NCBI GenBank assembly: GCA_033085395.1
Contig: JANQBS010000118.1
Span: 1 to 64,000, forward strand
DNA from: Xanthoparmelia taractica
Lineage: Eukaryota; Ascomycota; Lecanoromycetes; Lecanorales; Parmeliaceae
Direction of reading: 5' to 3'
Length of the DNA: 64,000 nt
In this document: piece after piece, positions 1-10,801 of the stretch
Position numbering within the stretch: position 1 is the stretch's first letter
How the letters are laid out: each line of letters begins with the position of its first letter
Notes under the pieces: generated by a model
Databases searched by the model: none
The model's input: only the letters and a program-made list of their open reading frames with translations
Told to the model about the DNA's origin: nothing
Program-made: the position numbers and the translations under genes

Positions 1-228
1 GTCCCACCCACCCACGCCTGTATATAGCTATCTAGTCAGACACTCCAGGTCTATGCCGCATAGGTGTAGGGAGTTTTTCTAGCGCTGGGGCACGTCCAGG
101 GGCCCATCTAGGCCTGCTAACGACCTGGCTGGGCCTGCTAACTGCTGACCTTAGCGTTGGGACGGCCCAATCATCTATCTACAGTACTGCTTGGTCCCGG
201 TGTGTATGCGTTCATGAATGAGAACACT
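1..228 (+). repeat. B-type split direct repeat of a Ngaro-like element, copy at window edge
   Basis: This stretch is nearly identical to 5979-6205 and, in RIP-mutated form, matches 5651-5809. It starts with GTCCCACCCACCCACGCC and ends with GAATGAGAACACT. It is not AT-shifted. It is not attached to the body of the element at 1593-6205, so it is either the right end of another copy lying mostly outside the window or a solo remnant. Its left limit cannot be judged because the window begins here. Confidence 0.7.
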
Positions 229-1592
229 GGGCGCGGGCTACGGGCGGCAAGATACCTGTTATGGTGAAGCGCCGTTGCGTTGAGGGTGAGCATAGCGCCC
301 TGATTGACGATATGAGGGAAATGGCATTAGCACCGCCGCCAACAGCAAGGATTGTGGAAAATCGCCCGAAAGGACCCGCTAGGCAAATCTACCCGAACAG
401 CTGAGACCCAAGGGGGAAAGCTGTATCCCTTAGGTCGCTCCACATATTAGGGTTGCTCGCTAAAAGGAATGGAGCGTTGCGAATAGTGATAGAGGTGGTA
501 TCACGGGCTGGCAGAATGACTTTCAGGACTTAGTAACCGGAGCTCCCAGACCTCCTTTGCCATTCCAGCGAGGAAAAATGCAGCATTTGCTTGAGCCACG
601 ACTTACTGGATCTCTCGAAAACACCTGGCTGCTATTCGATGCTGTCTCCCTCTTCCAGTGCCATTCTTCATGGACATTCGATCAAGGCGTACAATTTTCG
701 ATAAGCGCATTTCTACTTCTTGATCGAAGGTGTAGAGACGCTGCAGCATGCGAGCTTGCGTGTCATTAAGGTCCCTACCTTTAATTCATTGGGAGTTTTG
801 ACGAAATAGAGTGTTTCGACGGGGGAATCTTACTCAAGCGAAGATACGGATGATCCATATGAGAAGTTGTCAATATATTGGGAAAATATCAGCTGTCAAA
901 GCACCAAAGAGGATGGGGGCCCCTTATAAATGACCCGCAGCTCTTAATCCACCGATATTGCGAGAGCAGTACTTCGCATTTTCATTCAATGACTCAGTAT
1001 TGAACGCGCCATGGTACGACGCAGCATCCTCAGATGATCCCGAACATAGATTTCGCTCTGTTCGTCCACATCCTTTTCTCCCGTCTTTCAAACGCCATGG
1101 GAGAATGTTGACAGATGCATTTGGGCGTAGGTGTCCGTTGAGGATTTTGAGAACGAGTGAGAAGCCGGCGGCGGAGTGTTTCTCGGTCGCCTTGCAGAGA
1201 GAGCCTGCTTGTTCCATCGTTCAGATGTGCCACTAGTGGTATATTTGCCTACGCTCCCAGCACGATCAGGCCTCCGAAGATGCTGAAGTGACTACAGTGT
1301 CTGATCTTCGCTTTGAAGACCTCCCTCGGACCTCATACGGAATTCCACAAACGAGGCAGTTGCAGACCGAACCCTATTGCTATAATCCTGTCAAGAGCTC
1401 TTGAGGGGTACGGCGTGCAGTCTATTGTCTGAGAGACTTTAAATAACAGACAAGTCCATGCTTGCTGTTTATGTCAACGGCTTAGTGGATGTCTTTGATC
1501 TGTTCCCGGTATTGGCGTCCTTGTTTTATCGACAAGCGAGATCTAGAGTCCTGTGTGCAAATATTGATACGCACATGGGGCACGGTATGAAA
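229..1592. other. Intergenic stretch, no gene recognised
   Basis: Ordinary base composition. Short opposing open frames at about 924-1236 overlap each other on both strands and resemble no family. I see no RNA gene or repeat, apart from the retroelement repeats on either side. Confidence 0.5.
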
Positions 1593-1759
1593 TTCGAATA
1601 GTGGGACTATGGGTTAGTGTGTCTCATGATCCAGCCCCTGTTCCAGATGCATGCGCACATGCGGGAACACGTGTCCTCGAGAGCACTATATGTATGGGTC
1701 TCACACCATCAGTTGGCTCTTCATTCGAATTCTTCTCACTCAGAGTAATCGTATTCTTT
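1593..1759 (+). repeat. A1 repeat of the Ngaro-like element
   Basis: Left terminal repeat. It begins TTCGAATAGTGGGAC and ends GTAATCGTATTCTTT. It matches A2 at 5811-5978 but is less RIP-mutated. The body follows directly. Confidence 0.75.
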
Positions 1760-3379
1760 TATGACCTTCATTCAACTAATTCTGAATCATTAAACACCTA
1801 CACACTAGATTAGCATATATTCTTCTTATCTCATCCACATCTACACTCATTTCAATCTTCCTAATTATCTTATTCTTCTTATATTATAACTATCGCTATT
1901 AGACGCTTCAAGATATTTAAAAAGATCTTCAAGAAGGCCTTCAGCAGGCCCAAGATACCCGCAAAGGCTATCACACCTTCTCTCCCCTCTAGCTCCGCTC
2001 GATCTCGTAAAAATAAGTCTATAGTATCGAAGACACTCTTCTTAGAAACTCTTAGCTCAAGCGTAATTAAGAAAATCGATATTAAGACCCCCAGCTATCG
2101 CGATTAAGTCTTAGAACTAAAAGAACGCCTCGCCAAGTACGAATATAATCGTTATAAGCAGTATCGAATATATAAGTCACGCTCTCGCCGCCGTTATCAC
2201 TATTATCGATACTATTCGTTCGAGTTTAATAGTAATTTAGAGAAGAGTGATAATCTTAAAGTCTCTTTTATGTATACTAAAGATACGCGTCCCTTTCTTA
2301 ATCTTTATAAACGCTATCGCGTTATCGATATTAAGTATTTCAAGTAAATCTTCTTTAGGACGTTTAAATTTAAAAATCTCATTAAGCTAGGCCGAGAATA
2401 CGTCAATCGCGTCGATACGGACGATGCTTAAGAAGCTAATAAGATAATATCTCTACTATAATATTTCGAGATATATGACTAAGTCATATATTACTATATA
2501 TATTTTATAATAGTTATTCGTCTATAGAAGGTACTATTAGATTATTATTTTCGCCTAACTAAGTTATTAGCCTTATACAAATTTAACTTTATTTAAGAAT
2601 ATTACTATACGTTTATAAACGCACGTATCTTAAATAACTAAAACGATTCTATAGTCTAGATTATCGAGAATAGACGTTATAGCGATCTTCTACTACGTAA
2701 AATAATCGCCCTTATCGATATTAAATAAAACTTAGATTCTATTCTTAAATTCTTCGCTATATATCGAAATTTTAATAAAAGACGATACTCACGCGAGCAC
2801 TATTAGTATATTTATATCTATCTTAATTATTAGCTAAATCACTCAGCAAATATATATTATAAGATCAAAATCGAGGTCTTAAGCATTAATCTTATCTCGC
2901 TTAATAATCAAATTTTAAAATCTAAATAACTCTTAACGCACTTATAGATATTCATATCACTGCTATATATAGTAAAAGAATTCTTATACGCGCTATACGA
3001 TTTATTAGATTTAGATTTAATTAGTTAAGGTTCGCTGCGAGTAAAAGATTGAAATCGTTAATTAAAGAATTATTTAGATCTTATATTCGCAAAGATCTTT
3101 TCGACTATTCTTCGAAAGAGAATAAAATCGAATATCGAGACTAAATTCTAAGTTATCGTAATTACAATTATTAATTAACTCTTATAGCACCTAATATACT
3201 AATAACGAATCTTTAAAAATAGCTTTAGTATAATCGTCTAATCGAGGTTAATTCTCAGACGAAGTAGTAATTCGTCTACTCGTCGCTAGAATTAATCTCG
3301 AAGTACGATAGTAATTAAAGACGTATTTATAATCTCTTATTTCTATATGGGATCTTAATTAATAATAATATACCTTAGA

Positions 3380-4062
3380 ACTAAGGGACTCTAAAATACG
3401 CTATATACGATAACGCAATAATCGCACTACTGCAATAAGATCTTGAAGCTTAATTCGTTAAAAGAGACTTGAAAAATATCTTTAGATATATATCGATCGC
3501 AATTTTAGATTAATAATTACTAGAATTCCACTATAACGATCGCTATTAAATAGAACGATATCTATTCTTCGGTCTACGTATATTATTATTTATATTTAAT
3601 CTATTCGTAAAAACCCTCAACTAAATCTTAGTAATAGTTCTTTTTTAAACCATAGTGCTTTATTATCTAGACGATTTCTTCGCTATCTTAATATCAATCG
3701 ACGATGCGATCGTATATAATTAATAATTCGATCTCGTATATAAAGAATTAGACTTTAAGATTAATTACATTAAGGATATTATAAATATTATAGCCGATTT
3801 TTTGAGAATTAAGTTCGATAGTATTCTAATGCAGGCTAGACTTTCTCTCGATAAGCTCGCCCGGGCGAGAAATACGATTAAAGATCTTCTAAATCGGGCG
3901 ATAATCTTATATCGCGAGCTCAAGTTAGCGATCGAGTTCTTATCATTTATCGCTAAGATCGTAATTTTAGAAAAGGTATTCTTAAAACGATTTTTTAATG
4001 CTATTCGAAGACTAATAGCACTTATTAAAATTATATCACATATAAAGATCAATCTACGATAG
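3380..4062 (+). pseudogene. Reverse transcriptase/RNase H remnant of the Ngaro-like element
   Basis: The frame reads through stops created mainly by TGG-to-TAG/TAA and CAA-to-TAA changes. Visible RT landmarks are the first catalytic Asp in VKRDLKNIF (GAC at 3466-3468) and the YLDD box (3664-3675). After it comes a helical segment with spacing like the 'MEARLPxDKLARAR' region of DIRS and Gypsy-like RTs, here SLDKLARARNTIKDLL. It is not functional. Confidence 0.75.
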
Positions 4063-4599
4063 TAAAAGATCTTTTTAAAAGACTGGAATAATCTTAAATT
4101 AATTCGTCACGTTATTAATCGATTAATATAATATATTTAAATCGACGTATTAGGAATCTTTAATATAAAAGACTATATTTTAAAGTATTTAGACCTCTTA
4201 TAATCGATTTAGAAGACTTTTAATATTTTGATAATCACACGTTATCGTTAAAAAGACATTTAATTTAAAAAAATAAAGGTCGTATACCACGTTATTCGAT
4301 TATAATTATAAAGACTTTAGGGATTACGATTAATATTATACTGCGATAACGACGCATATATTCATGATCTTAGAAAGTTCTCTATTCGCGAATCAGCCAT
4401 GGTCTCACTACAAGATATAGTAATGCTATTAGCTAAATATAATATCTATTTAATCTTAATATGAATCTCAATTAAGGTCAATAAGCTAGTAGATAATTTA
4501 TTACGCTTTCGATATCGAAAGATTACTAACGTATATTTATAGCTAAGATATATCTTAATCGCTTTATAGAGCTAAGGCGAGATTTATTAGATTCCTAAT

Positions 4600-5530
4600 A
4601 TAATTAGATCGTACTATTACGAGAGATAGCTCGTCTTCTCTAATGAAGTTTAGCCGCAAAAACGCGAAAAACGTATATTACACTTACTAAGTCATATAGC
4701 GCTTATTGCGCTATTAATAAGAGTACTTCTTTCTTTTTAGTAATTGTTAACTTACTCCCTAGCTAAATCGTATATCTTAATACGAAATAAGTTAAGACTA
4801 AGATTATAAAGATCTATCTAATAGACGTTAGATTAGCTCACGTTAATATAGAATATAAGAATCTTACGATATTTTATAATTCTTAGTTATAAAGAATTAT
4901 CGTCGATATTTAATATCTACGAGGCGAGACTAAGACGAAAGAATATTGCCTAATTATTAAAGATCTATTACTATAGATACTCACTTATATTAATTAAGAA
5001 AACGAGGTCGAAGTAACGCTCTATATAATCTTTTATCTCGTATTTATCGTATTTCTCCGTATAGACGAGTTTATATATATTATACGTAATCGTAAAGATC
5101 GAGACTTTAAGTAATAATTTCTCACTCGTCGCTCGATAAGACTATATAAGAAATATCTCAAATTTACACTTTTAATATTTAAAACGGATTCTTTTCGTTA
5201 AGAGATAACACTTATTATTATAACGTTAAACGATAACGCTTATATAGTGAAGATCTTACGGTATCTCTTTAGATAAAAGGTCTTATTAAATAATTCTCTC
5301 TTTTAGTTAAATAAAGACTCTTTTACTAAAGAGTTAATTATCGATTAATTTCGTTAAATACTAATCTCGCTTAATATAAGAGATTATTATTTAGAGTACT
5401 TCTTTCGCAGAGAGACTATTATTTTAATACGAAAGGCGAGTCTTAGCGACGATAAGATTATATTATTAAGACGCTAGAAGTTCGATTCCTATCGCCTCTA
5501 TATTACTATTCACCTTAAGCGAATTCTTAT
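4600..5530 (+). pseudogene. Tyrosine recombinase remnant of the Ngaro-like element
   Basis: The C-terminal half is the readable part. A KTDSFR block near 5190 is followed by a segment like TLTIAASNDDACxVRALRxLF once RIP changes are allowed for. The ending resembles LGRWKSDSYRLYI, with the Trp codon now TAG. In active enzymes the Tyr in this box forms the covalent DNA bond. The N-terminal limit is uncertain. Confidence 0.6.
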
Positions 5531-5650
5531 TATATTACGAAGATATTAATATTTTTCGTCTTATTAGCGCTAATACTAGCGATACTCGTATCGTTAGATC
5601 GCTATATAAAGTCTTCTATAAGACTCTTACATAACGTCTTTTAATTATTT

Positions 5651-5809
5651 AGGAATTTTCTAGCGCTAAGACACGTTTAGAGACTTATCTAGGCCTACTA
5701 ACGATCTAGCTAAGTCTATTAACTATTAATCTTAGCGTTAAAACGACTTAATTATCTATCTATAGTACTACTTAGTTCCGATATATATATCTTTATAAAT
5801 AAGAATACT
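5651..5809 (+). repeat. B1 repeat of the Ngaro-like element (RIP-mutated)
   Basis: Aligns with the last 160 bp of B2 (5979-6205) and of the copy at 1-228. Nearly all differences are G-to-A or C-to-T. It abuts A2. Confidence 0.72.
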
Positions 5810-5810
5810 A

Positions 5811-5978
5811 ATCGAATAGTGAGACTATAGATTAGTGTGTCTTATAATCCAGCCTCTGTTCCAGATGCATACGCATATGCGGGGAACACGTATTCTCGAG
5901 AGCACTATATGTATGGGTCTCACATTATTAATTGACTCTTTATTCGAATTCTTCTCACTCAGAGCAATCGTATTCTTT
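5811..5978 (+). repeat. A2 repeat of the Ngaro-like element
   Basis: Copy of A1 (1593-1759), moderately RIP-mutated. It sits between B1 and B2. Confidence 0.75.
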
Positions 5979-6205
5979 GTCTCACTCACCTACGCCTATA
6001 CATAGCTATCTAGTTAGACACTCCAGGTCTATGCCGCATAGGTGTAGAGAGTTTTCTAGCGCTGAGGCACGTCCAGGGGCCCATCTAGGCCTGCTAACGA
6101 CCTAGCTGAGCCTACTGACTGCTGACCTTAGCGTTGGGACGGCCCAATCATCTATCTACAGTACTGCTTGGTCCCGATGTGTATGCCTTCATGAATGAGA
6201 ACACT
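5979..6205 (+). repeat. B2 repeat of the Ngaro-like element (right terminus)
   Basis: Almost RIP-free copy of B. It begins GTCTCACTCACCTACGCC and ends GAATGAGAACACT, like the copy at 1-228. Host DNA follows. Confidence 0.75.
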
Positions 6206-6328
6206 AACATAGGCTTGGGCTTCTGCACCTCCAAAGATAGGGAAGGAGACGTCAGTAAAGTAATGCAACTGAAGCCTTAACCTTGGACAAGATCTAAGAA
6301 AGGGTTTTGATAGATGCACTGTGGTCCT

Positions 6329-7408
6329 TTACAGTCCATCCTGTGGTATGTACATCGTTTGCTTCTCAGAAGCTCTCAATGCAGAGCTACGAATCTCCTC
6401 TGGTTTTCGGAAGAATAACGTTCCGCACTCAACTCTTCGCCAGGTCCTGCCAATCTTTGCCAGCTTGATCATGACGGCAAGATAACCATTCGGGTCGTCC
6501 TTCCAACAGTTGAGTCGGATGAGTGGCAAGCCCCGCTGTGGCTGTGGTACGGTAAATTCTAGACCTTTATTCGTCATTGAGTATGGGGGTCTTTCTACGA
6601 TGGGTATGATAGACTCCCCGATGTTCGCTGCGTCTACGAAAGCATCGGGCCAAAGGGCGAGTAGACCAGAAGTACATACAGAGGTCGAAGTCCAGGCGAA
6701 GATCGACTCATCATCTGACTTCTTAATAATCTCGAGTTCAAGTCTGAGGAACGCCTTTCTACCTTCGCCATATAGTAGTGGCATGTTGACATCGAATAGG
6801 CCTAGAAGGCAGTAGGCGATATCCTCCATTCTGCTCGTTTGTCGCCTCGAGATCCAGCTCATCTTAGTTGCAACACTAGCTTTGTTCCTATTATCCAGAT
6901 ACTGGATTCCGATGCGTGTCGCGGTTGAGATCTCTTTCAAAAGTTGGTTTTTGTTTCCAATGTAGATCCAGTCGCAGTCAAAGAACATGACATTGGAAGG
7001 TGCGAGAAGTTCCTGGAGTGTCCATCCACGAGTGAACCATAAGCTATGCACAAAATTCGTTTCCAAATCCAAGCCTTGGTTCCACTGAACGTCGGAAAGA
7101 GAAACGTAGCATTCCCCAGCTTCGGCATACCAACGAAACATCGAATTAATTGCCTCGGAAAGCTCCGCACTGCTCTTCTTGTCGATGCAACAAGTGTCGA
7201 TCCAGACCCAGTCAAAACTCCGCGATTCCGCAAGCGAGCAACAATTTCTAATCTTCACAAAGCCTGGCCATGCTTGCTCCTTACCAACCTCAAAATCCTG
7301 AAATGATACTTCTTTCTCTCCCCATCTGTGCGACAAGATTGCATATTTAGGGATCTGGCTATCGAAGAATTCTTCGAATCTTAGCAACTTCGTATGCAAC
7401 AGACGCAT
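6329..7408 (-). CDS. HET-domain heterokaryon incompatibility protein
   Basis: Single-exon gene for 359 aa. The N-terminus has the canonical HET-domain opening: MRLLHTKLLRFEEFFDSQIP, then YAILSHRWGEKEVSFQDF near residue 22. Further HET motifs follow in order: WVWIDTCCIDKKSSAELSEAI (about residue 67), WFTRGWTLQELLAP (about 125) and the segment with RMEDIAYCLLGLFDVNMPLLYGEG (about 190). HET domains act in allorecognition and programmed cell death after fusion of unlike strains. The start is well supported by the family; the C-terminal third has no recognised domain. It is the first intact gene to the right of the Ngaro-like element and shares its island with a broken NLR gene. Many HET genes are longer, so 3' truncation is possible. 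Confidence 0.85.
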   Translation of the reverse strand: MRLLHTKLLRFEEFFDSQIPKYAILSHRWGEKEVSFQDFEVGKEQAWPGFVKIRNCCSLAESRSFDWVWIDTCCIDKKSSAELSEAINSMFRWYAEAGECYVSLSDVQWNQGLDLETNFVHSLWFTRGWTLQELLAPSNVMFFDCDWIYIGNKNQLLKEISTATRIGIQYLDNRNKASVATKMSWISRRQTSRMEDIAYCLLGLFDVNMPLLYGEGRKAFLRLELEIIKKSDDESIFAWTSTSVCTSGLLALWPDAFVDAANIGESIIPIVERPPYSMTNKGLEFTVPQPQRGLPLIRLNCWKDDPNGYLAVMIKLAKIGRTWRRVECGTLFFRKPEEIRSSALRASEKQTMYIPQDGL

Positions 7409-8669
7409 CTTGGTAAGTAGGGTGATGGTGCCTTGGTGTCAGTGTTGTGGACCTTTGGATTGTAGAACGATTGAGGTTGATTGTACGGTAATATCGAAAG
7501 GCTGTCGACTCAGTATCTTAGCCTCGCTCCGTCGAAAGTGTGCAGCAGTGCTAGTACCAATGGAGCAAGTGGCTGTCCTGTTGTACGCCAGTGGTTCAGA
7601 ATCACATGGACAATTAGGTGCTCTTATATGGGCATAGACGAGCAGGAACACTGTGGAAAGGAGCAGTACTTCTACAGGTAGGAGCGTTAATTTGAGGATG
7701 TGCTGTATTGCAGATCTGTTGAAAATCAGGTACGAGAATGTTGAGAAAATGGGTTGCTTGATTGAATGCTCCCCTAAAGCAGGCTCTACTTAACATATAA
7801 AATTGAGTGGCTGGCAGAGCAGCTCCCGTGAGAAGGCTGGGAATCATCCCTGCACCAACATTTGGGGGCCAAAATTCAACAAGATCTGCTAAGGTAGTAG
7901 GGTATCCATCGGACCCAAGGTATCAACCCTCAGACTGGAATCAGCCTGCATTTAAATCCGACTTAGCCATGCGGTTATATACTAGACGGTCTTACAGGTA
8001 GGGTATCTTTCAAGACCTTGCCGCGGGAGTCGCCAGTTACTCGTCCAGTCTCAGCCCGTATATACGCACCGTGAGCTCGTAACTCCCATCTATACCAGCC
8101 TGCTTGGTCGTTTCAACAAAGTCTCAGCAGTCACGGTAAAGAATAGCCATTGTGAGATCTTATTAACCTCTTCGGAACTAAGGAAATTTCTATCATCTTC
8201 TTTCGAACATATATTCGATTTCAGGAGTCGCCTAGGAGGCTTAGCTTTTCCACAAATAGAATTTAGGACTGTGAGATGACGCGATTCATATGCGCTTGTG
8301 CCTTGCTTTGTCTGTCTCTTACTGATTCAAGCTGTTTGATCCGCCTCCTGCCAGGTTTTTACCCGTTCCACTTGCGCTGCTACGTCATTGCAAAGTGGGA
8401 AGTAGAATCTCCTATGGTACCCTGAATGCTAGCTTTATTTTGGGAGTCGGAGACGCCTTGGAAGAATCTGTGGATGTGCGGGAGGTAGAGCGAGTCTGTG
8501 TCTTGGGTGGCAAGGATCCGCTCTTTTGGCCAGGGCTAGTGGAGGTTTCGGGCTTGAGCCCAAGATGCGAGGACATTATGCTTGGTATTCTCGATATCAT
8601 CGAGGGTCGGTCAGTCTGGCGTTGTAGCCTGATCTTTTGGGGATTGACATTTAGGCAAGCTGGACCTAG
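7409..8669. other. Intergenic stretch, no gene recognised
   Basis: Normal composition with only short overlapping frames on both strands. No conserved motif, RNA gene or repeat was seen. Confidence 0.45.
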
Positions 8670-8945
8670 CTACCTCCCGGAAGACCTCTGAGTCTCGTCC
8701 TGGCCATCGAGCGTAGTTGGAGGCTTCGCCGACTCTGGTACATTGTAAAACAATTTCAATAGCTTTCGTGTTCTCCTATACTGTGTTAGCTTCAGGTCAT
8801 CTGCATGAATCAGAGCCTCCACCACTTGAAAGCGAGACACCATCCTCCCGAAAGGCACTGCGGAGATCCTGTAAACTCTCACATATTGAGTTCGAAGCTT
8901 CAACAATAGCGGAAGATATAGCAAGCACTTGTCGCATTTGTTCCT
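8670..8945 (-). CDS. Possible small spliced gene or gene fragment, unknown
   Basis: Two frames join well across a 58-nt intron (8781-8838) with donor GTCTCGC and acceptor ACACAG. The upstream part reads EQMRQVLAISSAIVEASNSI and on to FREDG; the downstream part reads YRRTRKLLKLFYNVPESAKP and on to a stop at 8670. It looks helical. An acceptor-like TTAG at about 8946 suggests that an earlier exon is missing from view. I do not recognise a family. It could be the end of a fungal STAND-type N-terminal domain or chance. Confidence 0.25.
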   Translation of the reverse strand, partial: RNKCDKCLLYLPLLLKLRTQYVRVYRISAVPFGRMVSRFQVVEALIHADDLKLTQYRRTRKLLKLFYNVPESAKPPTTLDGQDETQRSSGR

Positions 8946-8969
8946 AATCAAGCCACTTTTACGCTGCAA

Positions 8970-10801
8970 AAGGCATCATATATGACTGATAGCCCCAATA
9001 CACACATGCCATCAACATACACATTTAGTATACACTTTACATAGTGGACCTGATAGCAACAAGGATGAATTTCGTCATGCGTCCTTACTAGCTTTTCAAT
9101 GACACGTTTATCATCTTCTTGATAGCTCTAGCTTGCTAGCATTTAGGACAGTTCACGGCTTGCGTTCAGGGAATCCCACGTTGAGGATGATATTGACGAT
9201 CAAAAGTTCCAGAATAAGAAACTAAAGGAAGAGTTCTTGAATCTTGTCCCCGATGCCTCCTGCGCTTCAAGGGAAGTGCGACCGAGATCTTGCGAAGCAT
9301 CGACTGAATGTGCCGAGCAGGTTGACTAATGAGGAGCATTTTCATACACATCAAGATCTGGAAAAGGTCAAGGTATGGGATGTGCCTCCCAAACCCGGAG
9401 TGAACCTGTAGAGTACTGACAATAGTGGTTGCTAGAGACAGTAAAACAAAGTCGTGGTCATCAGCGGCGCTGGAATTACATGAATGCAGGCGGTCAGTTT
9501 CTATTTGTGTCTCTATCCCTGCGAGTCCAATGATGATCTCAATCCCTGATCTTCAGACTATATGAAAATCAGCGCCAAAATTTTCTGATGTATCCACACA
9601 CAACTCGCCGGTCGGCCCTGATCTCTTTCATGCGATGGTCCCCGACATATCGAGGCTTTTGGTCTGGGGGCGAAGCCCACCTCTTTCATCACATCTTGGA
9701 CGGACTCCCCCGCAACGGTTGTCTTCTTCGGACTGCATCGAGCATCGTTTTCCCAATCTTTGGGAAAAGACGGTGCAGCTACACAACAGATCTTCCCGGC
9801 TGCAGTCAGTGCGAACAGACTGCGCTGAAGCGAGAAAGGAGGGAGAAACGATGACATGGTCGGCCGACTCCATTCGAACCTTGTTCTCGGCGAGAAGTAA
9901 GCCTCAGGAGCGATATGATTGGAAACCACACGGCGTAACATCTGGGGCCGGATCCAGAACTTATCTTCGTGGTCGGAACAGCTCTAAAGGTGCCTGAAGT
10001 GAGGAGGTTAGTGACGGTACTCTATCGCGCCGCAAGGACTCCAGGACAATTTACCGTACGGATCAACAGAGACGCAGCACCATCTAGATTGAAACCTCCT
10101 CTAGACCTCGCATTTCACGAAGACTACGATGAAGGCGCGTCTTTGCTTTCGTGCTGAATATTTTTACATCAGTCTTGCATTGAGACGCGATCATCTCAAA
10201 CATTGCGCAACCTCCCCGCCTCCATCTCAGAAAGGAAGCCTACATACGTAACCAGCGCATACCCCAAATCTATGGGATGAATCATTGGGTTGGAGTATTC
10301 CCCGACTTCCATTGTGGCCCATGTGGGCCAGGCAAGCTCTTACCTCTAAGAATTCTAGGATGCCCTGTTCCAGCGTCCTAACCGGCCGTCAGGGCAAGTA
10401 TATACTTCATTTGCGAATTCCACGGCACGAGTCTCGGTCAGGTCTTAAATTTTGAGCTCATAACCAAATCATACATAAGGATCATTCTGTTGGTAATTGG
10501 GCAGGAGATGATTGGAGGTTTCTTTGTAATTATGTAATATCAAAAAGCCGTATATTATTTAAGTCCCAAATTGATCAGTGCTTCCCAATAGTATTTACTC
10601 ATTTAGCGCCACAAGAAGGAGTGGGAATTTAGTTGCCTAGTATATGGAGCGGAGGCTGTGCGACAAATATACGCAGACGCAGATGTGATGTGCACTCCAT
10701 TCGGTCAAATGGTTGGTCTCCATCATAGCTACCGACATACTCACAGCCAAGATTCATTGCCTCGCAGTGGGAGACCGGCAACGCTTATCTCATGCCAGTA
10801 T
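8970..10801. other. Gene-poor stretch, nothing recognised
   Basis: Overlapping frames at about 9558-9997 on both strands have no recognisable family and probably are not genes. No repeat, RNA gene or transposon end was seen. Confidence 0.45.

Larger units (their letters stand above)
1593..6205 (+). mobile_element. RIP-degraded Ngaro-like (DIRS order) tyrosine-recombinase retrotransposon
   Basis: The layout is A1 (1593-1759), body, B1 (5651-5809), A2 (5811-5978), B2 (5979-6205), the split direct repeat plan known for Ngaro-type elements. The plus-strand body shows reverse transcriptase remnants: VKRDLKNIFRYI at about 3457, ERYLFFGLR at about 3550 and the YLDD box at 3664-3675. An RNase H-side segment stays open at 3802-4062. 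Near 5100-5530 are tyrosine recombinase remnants: a KTDSFR block near 5190 and, at the end, a DSYRLYI box with the likely nucleophile Tyr codon at 5490-5492; the Trp before it has become TAG. Stops throughout, mostly explained by C-to-T and G-to-A changes, show that it is dead. The first part (about 1900-2200) may be gag. No target duplication is seen, as expected for recombinase-mediated insertion. Confidence 0.78.

Noticed and set aside
924..1236. Overlapping small ORFs on both strands
   Set aside because: No start context, splice support or recognisable motif; each is the mirror of the other.
3765..4062. Opposite-strand open frames of about 90 codons in the Ngaro-like body
   Set aside because: The plus-strand frame is the RT/RNase H relic; the minus frame is its shadow and shows no family likeness.
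5470..5500. tRNA T-arm-like string GTTCGATTCC
   Set aside because: It lies in the recombinase relic and no cloverleaf can be drawn around it.
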